Of a DNA stretch of 64,000 bases, positions 34,222 to 43,532 are shown one piece after another. The first letter of the stretch is position 1; each line of letters opens with the position of its first letter. The notes under the pieces were generated by a model. The model searched no databases. It was not told the origin of the DNA and was given only the letters and a program-made list of their open reading frames with translations. This DNA comes from Streptomyces lincolnensis (lineage in GTDB: Bacteria > Actinomycetota > Actinomycetes > Streptomycetales > Streptomycetaceae). Made by a program: the position numbers and the translations under genes. The stretch is taken from assembly GCF_021173675.1 (NCBI RefSeq), contig NZ_JAIHON010000007.1:310001-374000 (forward strand), in the 5' to 3' direction.

Positions 34222-34379
34222 CGTCCCGCACCCCCTTCCCGCTCCGTGATAACCCCCGTCGCCGCCGTTCACGCGCCGACCCGGCCAAAGAGAGAGCGAA
34301 ATCACCAGTGCCGGGACCGCGTATGAACGTCTCGTCCACAGGCCCAACGCCCGGGCCCCGGGGACGGGTTCCCTCGGGC

Positions 34380-35207
34380 TCAGCCGAGGACGGTGACCGG
34401 GTCGCCGACCCGGATCGTGCCGCGGGACTCGGGCACCAGGTTCTGGCCGAAGACGAGCTTCCCGCCGAGCCTGCGGTGCCGTCCGAGGGTGAACAGGGGT
34501 TCCTTGCCGCGTTCGGTGGTGTCCTGGTCGGTCGTCGTCACCACGCACCGGCCGCACGTCTTGGCGACCCGGAAGGAGACCTCGCCGATGGCGACACGCG
34601 TCCAGTCGTCCTCCGCCCAGGCGGTGGTGCCCGAGACCACGACGTTCGGCCGGAAGCGGTTCATGGGCAGGGGGCCCTCCTGCGCGTGAGTGCCCTGGGA
34701 GATCAGCGAGTTGAGGGCGTCGAGGGAGGCCGTGGTGGTGAGCAGCAGGGGGTAGCCGTCGGCGAAGGAGACCGTCTCACCGGGCCGTGCGTACTCCGGG
34801 TCGACCGGGCGGCGGGTGGCCGGGGCGTCCATGTACACCAGGCGCACGTCGGCGCCGAGATACGTGCTGCACCAGGCGTGCGCGGCCGCGTCGTCGGCGG
34901 GCACCGCCTCGACCTTGTCACGGAAGATCTCCACCGGGACCGCGACGGACCGCTCCGGGACGGACACGGTCAACGGCGCCATACCGGGCGCGGACAGCCG
35001 AACACCGCCGCCGGGCAGCAGCTCGGCGGCGGCCGTCGCGAGGCGCGGCTGCTGGCGTTGTGTGACGACCTTTCCCCCGTCGTCGATCAGCACCCAACGC
35101 CTGTCTCCGGCCAGCCCCCAGGGCTCCACGGCGGCCTCCCGGGGCGCCAGGCCCCGGAACGCCTTGACCGGATGAACGTGAATCGATCGCAGCAGCGCAT
35201 TCCCCAT
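34380..35207 (-). CDS. MOSC-domain protein (molybdenum cofactor sulfurase C-terminal-like)
   Basis: A 275-residue protein with the N-terminal MOSC beta-barrel (HVHPVKAFRGLAPREAAVEPWGLAGDRRWVLID) and the C-terminal MOSC domain. The conserved cysteine is in FRVAKTCGRCVVTT (about residue 230). The order RFRPNVVVSG and TERGKEPL is typical of YcbX/mARC-like proteins, which use molybdenum cofactor to reduce N-hydroxylated compounds. The iron-sulphur domain of YcbX is absent. ATG 35207 is the first in-frame start. Confidence 0.88.
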   Translation of the reverse strand: MGNALLRSIHVHPVKAFRGLAPREAAVEPWGLAGDRRWVLIDDGGKVVTQRQQPRLATAAAELLPGGGVRLSAPGMAPLTVSVPERSVAVPVEIFRDKVEAVPADDAAAHAWCSTYLGADVRLVYMDAPATRRPVDPEYARPGETVSFADGYPLLLTTTASLDALNSLISQGTHAQEGPLPMNRFRPNVVVSGTTAWAEDDWTRVAIGEVSFRVAKTCGRCVVTTTDQDTTERGKEPLFTLGRHRRLGGKLVFGQNLVPESRGTIRVGDPVTVLG

Positions 35208-35250
35208 GAGGCCATCGTGCCAGGTGGCACGGACAGCCCGGGGGCGGGCG

Positions 35251-35697
35251 TCAGTAGCCGCGGTACTGCTGCTGGTTGTTGTACTGGTCCTGATAGGGAG
35301 CCGGCGTCGGCCGGGGCGCGGCGGGGCGCATGGCCTCGTAGCCGGTGCCCATGCCCATACCGGGACCGGCCGGTCGCGGCTGCTGCGGCTGCTGACCCGG
35401 GTAACCGCGCGGTGCGGCGGCCTGCTGCGGGATGTACGCCGCGGGCGCCTGCTGCAGCGGTGCGGGCTGCTGCGCCTGCGGATAGCCGTAGGAGGGCTGG
35501 GACGGGCCCGCCGGAAGGGCGGGGAGTGCCGACGGCAGCGCGGGCAGATAGCTGCGCGGCGTGTCGTACTCGGCGGGGACCCGGATCGGAGCGATCTGCG
35601 GGGTCCCCCGCTCGGCCACGAGCCTGTCGTAGATCGGAGTGTCCGGGAAGGAGGCGGAGTAGTAGCCGCCGCCATAAGTGGAGCGGGGGGAGGTCAT
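35251..35697 (-). CDS. Pro/Gln-rich hypothetical protein
   Basis: A 148-residue low-complexity protein. The N-terminus is ordered (MTSPRSTYGGGYYSASFPDTPIYDRLVAERGTPQI). The rest is a proline, glutamine, alanine and tyrosine-rich tail (PQAQQPAPLQQAPAAYIPQQ) ending YQDQYNNQQQYRGY. Similar conserved short proteins occur in streptomycetes next to TerD or MOSC genes. The function is unknown; the tail is likely disordered. It is divergent from the TerD gene. Confidence 0.75.
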   Translation of the reverse strand: MTSPRSTYGGGYYSASFPDTPIYDRLVAERGTPQIAPIRVPAEYDTPRSYLPALPSALPALPAGPSQPSYGYPQAQQPAPLQQAPAAYIPQQAAAPRGYPGQQPQQPRPAGPGMGMGTGYEAMRPAAPRPTPAPYQDQYNNQQQYRGY

Positions 35698-35990
35698 GGC
35701 ACATAAGTTAAGCCCACGATGTGCTGGTTGGGGAGACCGATAAGAGGGTTGTTTTCCGTGTCGGCAGTGACGTGGGATCCCCAATGCGAGCGAACTCGGC
35801 AAAAAGGGGCGGCGCGGTGGCTTGACCGTGTGTAAAAGCCGAGTTCCTGGCGGGTTACCGGGGGTTGGCGGACCGTCTTCCTGTACGACGCATGGGAGTT
35901 CGCTGTGCCGGAGAATAGGTTGGCCGGGTAGACAAGCCGACGGGACGGCCGGGGCGAGACCTGGCGCGCGGACACGTGAGGGGGACAGGC

Positions 35991-37283
35991 ATGTCGATGC
36001 CCAAGGGATCCAACGCTCCGGTACCCACGACGGCGCTGCGCGTCGAACTGGGCTGGCGTTCCGGACCGGGGGTGCCCGACGCGGACGCCTCGGCGTTGCT
36101 GCTGGTGGGCGGCAAGGTCCGTTCGGACCGGGACTTCGTCTTCTACAACCAGCCGGCGCACTCCTCCGGCGCGGTCCGGCACGAGGGCAAACGGCACGAG
36201 GGCGGCCGGGTGACCGACACCCTGCTCGTCGATCTCGCGCGCGTGGAACCCGCGGTCGAGACCGTGGTGCTGGCCGCCTCCTGCGACGGGGGCACGTTTG
36301 CGGCGGTGCCCGATCTTTACATCGAGGTGCGGGATGCCGGTCGGGGAACGGCCATCACCCGTTTCGAGAGCAACGGAGCAACCGTAGAAACCGCTTTCGT
36401 ATTGGGTGAGTTCTATAGGCGGCAGGGCGCGTGGAAATTCCGCGCGGTGGGACAGGGCTACGGCAGCGGGCTCGAAGGGCTCGCCACCGACTTCGGTATT
36501 TCGGTCGACGAGCCACAGCAGACCGCCCCCGCACCCGCGGCCACTCCCGTCTCCCCGGCCACTCCCGTCTCCCCGGCCACTCCCGTCTCCCCGGCCACCG
36601 CTCCGCCGCCCCCGCCGCCGGCTCCCCCCGCCGCCGCTCCGGTCCGCCTCAGCAAGGTCACGCTCACCAAGGCGGCCCCCTCCGTCTCCCTGGCCAAGCA
36701 GGGCGGCACCTCGGGCGCGCTGCACGTGAACCTCAACTGGGAGGTGCACAACAAGCAGGTCTCGGGCTGGGGCGCCAGGCTCGGCCGGGCCATCGCCGCG
36801 CACGCCGGCCTCGACCTGGACCTGTGCGCCCTGTACGAACTGGCCGACGGCAGCAAGGGGGTCGTCCAGGCCCTCGGCAACGCCTTCGGCGACCTGCGCC
36901 GGCCGCCGTACATCCACCTCGACGGCGACGACCGCACGGGCGCCGTCAGCAGCGGCGAGAACCTCACCGTCAACCTCGACCACACACGGGACTTCCGGCG
37001 CATCCTCGTCTTCGTCACCATCTACGAAGGCGCCCGGTCCTTCGCCGACCTGCACGCCACGGTCACCCTCCGGCCGCAGCACGGCGCCGCGATCGACTTC
37101 TCCCTCGACGAGTGCACGGTCCCCTCGACGGTGTGCGCGCTCGCCCTGATCACCAACACCGGCGACGACCTCGTCGTCCAGCGCGAGGCCCGCTACCTGG
37201 TACCGGACCGCGGGGTGAGCCCGCAGCGCACGGTCGACCACGCCTACGGGTGGGGCATGAACTGGACCCCCGGCCGGAAGTGA
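35991..37283 (+). CDS. Tandem TerD-domain protein (tellurium/stress-resistance type)
   Basis: A 430-residue protein with two TerD domains. The first (residues about 3-170) has ALRVELGWRSG, VRSDRDFVFYNQPAHSSGAVRH and LEGLATDFGISVDE. The second (about 230-430) has SGALHVNLNWEV, LDLCALYELADGSKGVVQALGN and INLDHTRDFRRILVFV-like residues (NLDHTRDFRRILVFVTIYEG). They are joined by a proline-rich linker with three exact copies of TPVSPA (DNA 36541-36594, three 18-bp repeats). TerD proteins bind calcium and are linked to phage and chemical stress tolerance. The stop lies 8 bases before the convergent HpnB stop. Confidence 0.9.
   Translation: MSMPKGSNAPVPTTALRVELGWRSGPGVPDADASALLLVGGKVRSDRDFVFYNQPAHSSGAVRHEGKRHEGGRVTDTLLVDLARVEPAVETVVLAASCDGGTFAAVPDLYIEVRDAGRGTAITRFESNGATVETAFVLGEFYRRQGAWKFRAVGQGYGSGLEGLATDFGISVDEPQQTAPAPAATPVSPATPVSPATPVSPATAPPPPPPAPPAAAPVRLSKVTLTKAAPSVSLAKQGGTSGALHVNLNWEVHNKQVSGWGARLGRAIAAHAGLDLDLCALYELADGSKGVVQALGNAFGDLRRPPYIHLDGDDRTGAVSSGENLTVNLDHTRDFRRILVFVTIYEGARSFADLHATVTLRPQHGAAIDFSLDECTVPSTVCALALITNTGDDLVVQREARYLVPDRGVSPQRTVDHAYGWGMNWTPGRK
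36541..36594 (+). repeat. Three 18-bp direct repeats coding a TPVSPA linker
   Basis: CCACTCCCGTCTCCCCGG is repeated exactly three times (36541-36558, 36559-36576, 36577-36594) inside the TerD gene. The repeat length is a multiple of three, so the linker length can change without frameshifting. Confidence 0.9.
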
Positions 37284-37290
37284 CCGCTAC

Positions 37291-38466
37291 TCAGCCCTCG
37301 TCCCCGACGGCGTCCGGACGGCTGTAGGTGCGGCCCTTCCAGGCCGCGCCGCGCCCCCGGTAGTGCTGCACCGCGGAGTCGACCGTCATGAGGAGATAGA
37401 GGAACGCGGTGAACGGCAGCAGGGGAGCGAGCCACACCGGCTGCCGGTAGTAGCGGAGCATCGGCAGATACGTCCCGGCCATCACCAGCCACGCGAGCCC
37501 ACCGGCGAGGGCGGCCGGCGCGCTGCCCGTCACCGGCCCCAGGACCACGGCCGCCGGCGGCACCAGATAGACCAGCACCAGCCCGGCCACCGTGCCGAGC
37601 AGCAGCAGCGGGTTGTGCCGCAGTTGCGCGTAGGCGCTGCGCGACACCATCCGCCACAGATCGTGCAGCCGCGGATATGGGCGCACGCTGTCCACGCGCT
37701 CCGCCAGCCCCAGCCAGATGTGCCCGCCGCCGCCCTTGACGGCGCGGGCGAGCGCCACGTCGTCGATGACGGCGTGCCGGATGGCGTCCGGGATCCGCGC
37801 CCGCTCGGCCGTGGAGGCCCGCAGCAGCACACAGCCCCCCGCCGCGGCCGCCGTCCGGCCCCCCTTCCTGCCGATCCGGCGGAACGGGTACAGCTGGGCG
37901 AAGAAGTAGACGAAGGCGGGCACCACGAGCCGCTCCCACAGGCTCTCCACCCGCAGCCGGGCCATCTGGGAGACGACGTCGAAGCCGCCGGTGTCGGCCG
38001 CCGCGACCAACCGCCGCAGGCTGTCCGGGGCGTGGGCGATGTCGGCGTCCGTCAGCAGCAGATACTCGGGCCCACGCGCGCGTGCCAGGCCGATGCCGTG
38101 ACGCACCGCCCACAGCTTGCCGGTCCAGCCCGCGGGCGGCTCCCCCGGGGAGCCCACGGTCAACGGCAGCCCGCCGTGACGGTCCGCCAGCTCCCGCGCC
38201 AGTTCGCCGGTGCCGTCCGTACTGCCGTCGTCGACCAGGAAGACCTCCGCCGGACCCGGATAGTCCTGGGCGAGCAGCGACGGCAGGCTCGTCGGGAGCA
38301 CCGCGGCCTCGTCACGGGCCGGTACGACGACGGCGACCGACGGCCACCGCCGAGGCTCCCTCCCGGGCGGCAGCCTGACGTCCGTACGCCAGAAGAAGCC
38401 CTGGCCGAGCAGTAGCCACAACCAGGCGACGAGTGATCCGAAGGCGGTCCACGCGAGGGCGCTCAC
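37291..38466 (-). CDS. hpnB: HpnB-like membrane glycosyltransferase (family 2)
   Basis: A 391-residue GT2 enzyme. The catalytic domain has VVPARDEAAVLPTSLPSLLAQDYPG, VDDGSTDGTGELA (the first DxD-like Asp pair), LLLTDADIAHAPD (second) and VVSQMARLRVES. Four or so hydrophobic helices follow, and a C-terminal YLLMTVDSAVQHYRGRGAAWKGRTY. The order and the length are those of hopene-associated glycosyltransferase HpnB, which makes sugar-decorated hopanoids. No squalene/hopene genes are next to it, so the call rests on domain order. Start is uncertain; GTG 38466 was taken, ATG 38505 is possible. Confidence 0.78.
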   Translation of the reverse strand: MSALAWTAFGSLVAWLWLLLGQGFFWRTDVRLPPGREPRRWPSVAVVVPARDEAAVLPTSLPSLLAQDYPGPAEVFLVDDGSTDGTGELARELADRHGGLPLTVGSPGEPPAGWTGKLWAVRHGIGLARARGPEYLLLTDADIAHAPDSLRRLVAAADTGGFDVVSQMARLRVESLWERLVVPAFVYFFAQLYPFRRIGRKGGRTAAAAGGCVLLRASTAERARIPDAIRHAVIDDVALARAVKGGGGHIWLGLAERVDSVRPYPRLHDLWRMVSRSAYAQLRHNPLLLLGTVAGLVLVYLVPPAAVVLGPVTGSAPAALAGGLAWLVMAGTYLPMLRYYRQPVWLAPLLPFTAFLYLLMTVDSAVQHYRGRGAAWKGRTYSRPDAVGDEG

Positions 38467-38523
38467 GCGCGCAGTCTGCCCCACGCGAGCGGCCCGCAGC
38501 GGCACATCGTCTATCGTGGCCGG

Positions 38524-39312
38524 GTGAAGATCGCGCTCATGGACTCCGGAATCGGTCTGCTGGCGGCCACCGCCGCGGTACGGCGTCTACGACCGGACGC
38601 AGATCTCGTGCTCTCCCTCGACCCCGACGGCATGCCCTGGGGTCCGCGCACCCCCGAGGACCTCACCCGGCGTGCCGTGGCCGTCGCCGAGGCCGCCGCA
38701 GCGCATCGGCCCGCCGCCCTGATCGTCGGCTGCAACACCGCCACCGTGCACGCGTTGCCCGCACTGCGCGCCCGCCTCGAACCCGGCATCCCGGTCATCG
38801 GCACGGTCCCCGCGATCAAGCCGGCCGCGGCCGGCGGCGGCCCGTTCGCGATCTGGGCGACCCCCGCCACCACGGGCAGCCCCTACCAGCGCGATCTCAT
38901 CGAGCGGTTCGCCGACGGCGTCACCGTCACCGAGGTGCCCTGCCACGGGCTCGCCCAGGCCGTCGAGCACGCGGACGAGGCGGCCATCGACGCCGCCGTC
39001 GCGGCGGCCGCGGCGCTCACCCCCGACGACGTGACGACCGTCGTCCTGGGCTGCACCCACTACGAACTGGTCTCCGAGCGCATCCGCGCCGCCGTGCAGC
39101 GCCCCGGCTCCCCGCCGCTCGTCCTGCACGGCTCCGCCGGAGCGGTCGCGGCCCAGTCCCTGCGCCGGATCGGCGAGCTGCCCGCCCCGCAGGCGAGCGC
39201 CGACGGGACCCTGACGGTGCTGCTGAGCGGTCGCGAGGGGACCGCCCTGCCCGAGGCCGCCCTGGCCTACGAGGAGGGGCGCCTCCTCAAGGAGATCAGT
39301 CCCGCCCGGTGA
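38524..39312 (+). CDS. Aspartate/glutamate racemase-family protein (MurI-like)
   Basis: A 262-residue cofactor-independent racemase. The two catalytic cysteines are Cys70 (LIVGCNTAT) and Cys177 (VVLGCTHYE), and Asp7 (ALMDSGIG) is in the expected place. This is the full MurI set for interconverting L- and D-glutamate. Streptomycetes normally carry another, housekeeping murI beside cell-wall genes, so this one may act on a different amino acid or supply D-glutamate for a special purpose. It is divergent from HpnB with a 57-base gap. Confidence 0.87.
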   Translation: MKIALMDSGIGLLAATAAVRRLRPDADLVLSLDPDGMPWGPRTPEDLTRRAVAVAEAAAAHRPAALIVGCNTATVHALPALRARLEPGIPVIGTVPAIKPAAAGGGPFAIWATPATTGSPYQRDLIERFADGVTVTEVPCHGLAQAVEHADEAAIDAAVAAAAALTPDDVTTVVLGCTHYELVSERIRAAVQRPGSPPLVLHGSAGAVAAQSLRRIGELPAPQASADGTLTVLLSGREGTALPEAALAYEEGRLLKEISPAR

Positions 39313-39448
39313 CCGACGGCACACGCGCGCGTTCCCGCCCGCCTGAGCACGGTGGCAGCGGACGCCCGGCGTTCCCGGTGCCCCGCCCGGCGCAGTCACC
39401 CTCCGCAACGACCTACCCCCGCAGCGAAACCTGAGTAGTCTCGTAGGC

Positions 39449-39985
39449 ATGAGGGACCACCCCCACGGCGACACCACGCCGCACCCCGAGGTCTGGCACG
39501 GCCGCGCCTCCAACCGGTTCCAGTGGCTGCTGGCACTGGGCGGAGCCGCCTTCCTGGCGCTCGGCATCGAGCTGGCCGTCGACTCGGCCTGGACGTCCGG
39601 CGTCGCACCGCTCGCGATGTCCGTCGTCGGCTGCATCGCCGCGGGTCTGCTGGTCCTCTTCGGCACGCTCGCCTTCGTGCACGTGGCGATGAAGGTCGAC
39701 CGGGAGTGCCTGGAGGTGCGCTGCGGCCACATCGGCCTGCCGCGCCGTCGCATCCCGCTCAACCACGTCGCCGGCGCGGACTTCGCCCCCCTCGTCACGC
39801 CCCGCCACTGGGGCGGTTGGGGCTACCGCTGGCGCCCCGAGAAGGGCACCGCGGTCGTCGTACGACGAGGTGAGGGTGTCGTGCTGCGGCTGTGGGACGG
39901 CCACACGTTCACCATCACCGTGGACGACGCCGAATCGGCCGTCCGGGTCATCAGGGACCGGCTGCGGTCGGGCGCCACGCACTGA
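39449..39985 (+). CDS. Membrane protein with two N-terminal helices and a PH-like domain
   Basis: A 178-residue protein. Hydrophobic segments WLLALGGAAFLALGIELAV and LAMSVVGCIAAGLLVLFGTLAFVHVAM are followed by a beta-rich C-terminal part (DRECLEVRCGHIGLPRRRIPLNHVAGADFAPL, GVVLRLWDGHTFTITVDD) that fits the bacterial PH-domain fold. Related actinobacterial proteins are unnamed. It converges on the O-antigen-ligase-like gene; their stop codons are next to each other. Confidence 0.8.
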   Translation: MRDHPHGDTTPHPEVWHGRASNRFQWLLALGGAAFLALGIELAVDSAWTSGVAPLAMSVVGCIAAGLLVLFGTLAFVHVAMKVDRECLEVRCGHIGLPRRRIPLNHVAGADFAPLVTPRHWGGWGYRWRPEKGTAVVVRRGEGVVLRLWDGHTFTITVDDAESAVRVIRDRLRSGATH

Positions 39986-39986
39986 C

Positions 39987-41075
39987 TCACCGGACCGCCC
40001 CGTCGCCGCCGCGGCGTGCGTCCGGCGCGTGACGCGGTGAGCCGTCGACCAGGGGCCGCGCGGTGGCCAGGCCCGCCAGGAGTCCCGCGCCCGCCGAGAC
40101 CGTGGTGAAGCTCAGCGCGTTGCCCACGCAGGCGATCGCCGCCAGCGCCGTCAGGGCCGCGCCCGCGGTGAGAGCCACCGGCGTCGGGCGCCGAGTGCGC
40201 CACAAGGCGTACAGGACCCAGCAGAAGGCCGCCGCCAGCAGGGCCACGCCGACGATCCCCTGCTCCGCCGCCTGCTGAAGCGGCGCCGAATGGGGCTTGC
40301 CGTCGGAGATCAGCGTGCGGGTCGCGGTCCCGCTGAGCTCGCCGAAGCGCCCCGGGCCCACCCCCAGGGCCGCGTCCGAGCGGGCCATGCGCAGGGCGTC
40401 GTGCCACAGGTCGACGCGGTGCTGGGTCAGCTGGCCCTCCAGGGGCACCGCGAGCCCGCTCGGCACCGCGTTGCCGGCCACCGCCCAGGTCAGCCCGGTC
40501 GTCACGGCCACGGCCAGGGCCAGCCCGGCGAGGGCCGGACCGCGGTGGCGCATCCGGCCCGCGGCGAGCGAGCACAGCAGCACCGCGACACAGGCGACGA
40601 ACCCGCCGACCGAACCGAGCGCGGCCGCGGTCACCGCGACCCCGGCGGCCAGTACACGCAGGGCCAGCCGCACGGCCGGGGCCTCGGCGGCCCAGGCGGC
40701 ACAGCACGCGGCACCGGTGGACAGGGTCAGCAGCGCGGCGCTGGCCCCGGCGTGCCCGAGCGGAGTGAAGATCTCCGGTCCCGGGGAGAGCCGCGGCAGC
40801 CCCACCGTCAGACCGACACCGGCCAGCGCGCCGGCACAGGGCGCGGCGACCGGCAGCAGGGCGCCGCCGATCCGCCCGGTGGCATAACCGGCCGCCACGG
40901 CCAGGACCGCGAGCAGCACCCCCTCCGGGCGACCGCCGTGCACCGCCGCCGTGATCAGCGACCAGGTGGCACACGCGCCGAGGATCACCACCCCCGCCGC
41001 GTCCGCTCCGTCGCGTCTGTCGTCGTCGGACGTCGGCTCCTGGCCGGCCGCCGACGTCATCCCTGTGGAACCCAC
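39987..41075 (-). CDS. O-antigen ligase-like polytopic membrane protein
   Basis: A 362-residue protein with about ten membrane helices. The extracytoplasmic loop near residue 230-270 reads RVDLWHDALRMARSDAALGVGPGRF, and a following QQAAEQGIVGVALLAAAF segment. These are the conserved pieces of Wzy_C/O-antigen ligase proteins, which join glycan chains to lipid or protein acceptors. In Gram-positive hosts such proteins may glycosylate or polymerise surface polysaccharides. ATG 41060 is an alternative start. It is divergent from lnt. Confidence 0.72.
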   Translation of the reverse strand: MGSTGMTSAAGQEPTSDDDRRDGADAAGVVILGACATWSLITAAVHGGRPEGVLLAVLAVAAGYATGRIGGALLPVAAPCAGALAGVGLTVGLPRLSPGPEIFTPLGHAGASAALLTLSTGAACCAAWAAEAPAVRLALRVLAAGVAVTAAALGSVGGFVACVAVLLCSLAAGRMRHRGPALAGLALAVAVTTGLTWAVAGNAVPSGLAVPLEGQLTQHRVDLWHDALRMARSDAALGVGPGRFGELSGTATRTLISDGKPHSAPLQQAAEQGIVGVALLAAAFCWVLYALWRTRRPTPVALTAGAALTALAAIACVGNALSFTTVSAGAGLLAGLATARPLVDGSPRHAPDARRGGDGAVR

Positions 41076-41316
41076 CGCGCCCCCCGCACCCCGGTCGCCC
41101 CCGACCCGTACAGGTCCCGGTCGCGCCGGGCGTTACCGGCCCGTACGACAGAGACTGGGCCACACCGTAACCGCTGATGGCCGGTTTGTGGACGAGTTGG
41201 ACCGAGTTGCGCAGGAACGATGCTGCTCGTGCGGTCCCGCGCGGCGGCCCGGGGTGGGGGAGGGCCGGGCCGGACCGCGCTGTCGGGCCCGGGAGCGGCC
41301 GCCGTACACTCCCACC

Positions 41317-42930
41317 GTGACCGTCACCGCAACCTCCGTGGACGAGTCGGACCAGGTAACGCCCCCGACCGGCGCCCCCGCAACGCTCGGGGCGCGGCTC
41401 CTGCGACTCGTTCCGGCCGCCTCCGCCGCCCTCTTCGGAGTGCTGCTCTACGTCAGCTTCCCGCCGCGCACCCTGTGGTGGCTGGCCGTGCCCGCCTTCG
41501 CCGGTTTCGGCTGGGTGCTGCGCGGCCGTGGCTGGAAGGCGGGCCTGGGGCTCGGCTACCTCTTCGGCCTGGGCTTCCTGCTGCCGCTGCTGGTGTGGAC
41601 CGGCGTGGAGGTGGGCCCCGGCCCCTGGCTGGCGCTGGTGGCGATCGAGGCGATCTTCGTCGCGCTGGTCGGCGCGGGCGTCGCCGCGGTGTCGAAACTG
41701 CCCGGCTGGCCGGTGTGGGCGGCCGCGGTCTGGATCGCCGGAGAGGCGGCACGCGCGCGCGTGCCGTTCAGCGGCTTCCCCTGGGGCAAGATCGCCTTCG
41801 GGCAGGCGGACGGCGTCTTCCTCCCCCTCGCCGCCGTGGGCGGCACCCCGGTCCTCGGCTTCGCGGTCGTCCTGTGCGGCTTCGGCCTGTACGAGGTCGT
41901 GCGGCTGCTCCTGGAGCGGCGGCGCACCCGGGTCGTCCGGCGGTCCGCCGCGGCCGTCGCGCTGCTGAGCGTGGCCGTCCCGGTCGTCGGCGCGGTGGCC
42001 GCCCGACCGCTGGTGAGCGACAAGGCCGAGGACGGCACCGTGACCGTCGCGGCCATCCAGGGCAACGTGCCCCGCGCGGGCCTGGACTTCAACGCCCAGC
42101 GCCGGGCCGTGCTCGACTACCACGTGCGCGAGACCGAACGGCTGGCCGCCGAGGTCAAGGCGGGCAAGGTCGCCCAGCCCGACTTCGTGCTGTGGCCGGA
42201 GAACTCCTCCGACGTCGACCCCTTCGCCAACCCCGACGCGGCCGCCGTCATCGACCGGGCGGCCAAGGCGATCGGCGTGCCGATCTCGGTGGGCGGTGTC
42301 GTCGAGCGCGACGGCAAGCTCTACAACGAGCAGATCCTGTGGGACCCGGTCAAGGGACCGACCGACACCTACGACAAGCGCCAGATCCAGCCGTTCGGCG
42401 AGTACCTCCCGCTGCGCTCCCTCATCGGGGCGATCAACAGCGAGTGGACCTCCATGGTCCGCCAGGACTTCAGCCGGGGCACCAAGCCGGGCGTGTTCAC
42501 CATGGACGGCGCCAAGGTCGGCCTGGTCACCTGCTACGAGGCCGCCTTCGACTGGGCCGTGCGCTCCGAGGTCACCGACGGCGCTCAGATGATCTCCGTG
42601 CCCAGCAACAACGCGACCTTCGACCGCAGCGAGATGACCTACCAGCAGCTCGCCATGTCCAGGGTGCGCGCCGTCGAGCACAGCCGGACCGTCACCGTCC
42701 CGGTGACCAGCGGCGTCAGCGCGATCATCATGCCGGACGGGCGGATCACGCAGAGGACGGGCATGTTCGTGGCCGACTCGCTGGTGCAGAAGGTGCCCCT
42801 GCGGTCCTCGCAGACGCCCGCCACCCGGCTGGGCGTCCTGCCGGAGATCGCCCTCGTCCTGGTCGCCGCGGGCGGACTGGGCTGGGCGATCGGCGCCGGT
42901 GTGCGCCGCCGTCGCGCCGGTGACGTGTAG
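41317..42930 (+). CDS. lnt: Apolipoprotein N-acyltransferase
   Basis: A 537-residue membrane enzyme. Six or so N-terminal helices (to about residue 225) are followed by a nitrilase-type periplasmic domain. The catalytic triad is Glu295 (VLWPENSS), Lys354 (TYDKRQIQPFGEYLPL) and Cys406 (GLVTCYEAAF). Lnt adds the third acyl chain to lipoproteins after diacylation and signal cleavage. All triad residues are present, so it should be active. It has a GTG start at 41317. The nearby O-antigen-ligase-like gene is divergent and probably independent. Confidence 0.94.
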   Translation: MTVTATSVDESDQVTPPTGAPATLGARLLRLVPAASAALFGVLLYVSFPPRTLWWLAVPAFAGFGWVLRGRGWKAGLGLGYLFGLGFLLPLLVWTGVEVGPGPWLALVAIEAIFVALVGAGVAAVSKLPGWPVWAAAVWIAGEAARARVPFSGFPWGKIAFGQADGVFLPLAAVGGTPVLGFAVVLCGFGLYEVVRLLLERRRTRVVRRSAAAVALLSVAVPVVGAVAARPLVSDKAEDGTVTVAAIQGNVPRAGLDFNAQRRAVLDYHVRETERLAAEVKAGKVAQPDFVLWPENSSDVDPFANPDAAAVIDRAAKAIGVPISVGGVVERDGKLYNEQILWDPVKGPTDTYDKRQIQPFGEYLPLRSLIGAINSEWTSMVRQDFSRGTKPGVFTMDGAKVGLVTCYEAAFDWAVRSEVTDGAQMISVPSNNATFDRSEMTYQQLAMSRVRAVEHSRTVTVPVTSGVSAIIMPDGRITQRTGMFVADSLVQKVPLRSSQTPATRLGVLPEIALVLVAAGGLGWAIGAGVRRRRAGDV

Positions 42931-42998
42931 CCGTACGCCCGTCGCGCACCCTGCGAAGATCACCGGGGCCGTGAGAGCGGCCCGTTAGGGTCGGGGTC

Positions 42999-43478
42999 AT
43001 GGCTACTCCTGACTTCATCCGCACCCTCCGGACCTCCATCGGCAACGACCTGTTGTGGCTGCCCGGTGTCAGCGCCGTCGTCCTCGACGACGAGGGCCGC
43101 GTGCTGCTCAACCGCCGCTCCGACACCCGCAAGTGGTCGCTGATCGGCGGCATCCCGGAGCCCGGCGAGCAGCCGGCGGTCTGTGCCGTGCGGGAGGTCG
43201 AGGAGGAGACGGGGGTGCACTGTGTCGTGGAGCGGGTCCTCGTCGTCCAGGCGCTGAAGCCGGTCACGTACGAGAACGGCGACATGTGCCAGTACATGGA
43301 CATCGGGTTCCGTTGCCGGGCCGTCGGCGGCGAGGCGCGGGTCAACGACGACGAGTCGCTGGACGTGGGCTGGTTCGCGGTGGACGCGCTGCCCGAGCTG
43401 AACGAGTTCGCACACCAGCGGATCAAGCAGGCCCTCGCCGACGAACCCACATGGTTCGACACTACGAGTTCCGAGTGA
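42999..43478 (+). CDS. NUDIX hydrolase
   Basis: A 159-residue protein with a full Nudix box, GGIPEPGEQPAVCAVREVEEETG (about residues 50-72), which binds magnesium and the pyrophosphate. Its surrounding strands SAVVLDDEGRVLLNRRSDTRKWSLIGG are standard. The N-terminal helix and short C-terminus match small housecleaning or nucleotide-sugar pyrophosphatases; the substrate is unknown. It lies downstream of lnt on the same strand. Confidence 0.9.
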   Translation: MATPDFIRTLRTSIGNDLLWLPGVSAVVLDDEGRVLLNRRSDTRKWSLIGGIPEPGEQPAVCAVREVEEETGVHCVVERVLVVQALKPVTYENGDMCQYMDIGFRCRAVGGEARVNDDESLDVGWFAVDALPELNEFAHQRIKQALADEPTWFDTTSSE

Positions 43479-43532
43479 AGTATGGGTCGTGACCATATGG
43501 GTCGGGAGGCGGGCGCTGTCTAGGGTCGAGGC

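Noticed and set aside
36541..36594. Non-coding microsatellite
   Set aside because: The three 18-bp units are in frame and encode the proline-rich linker between the two TerD domains.
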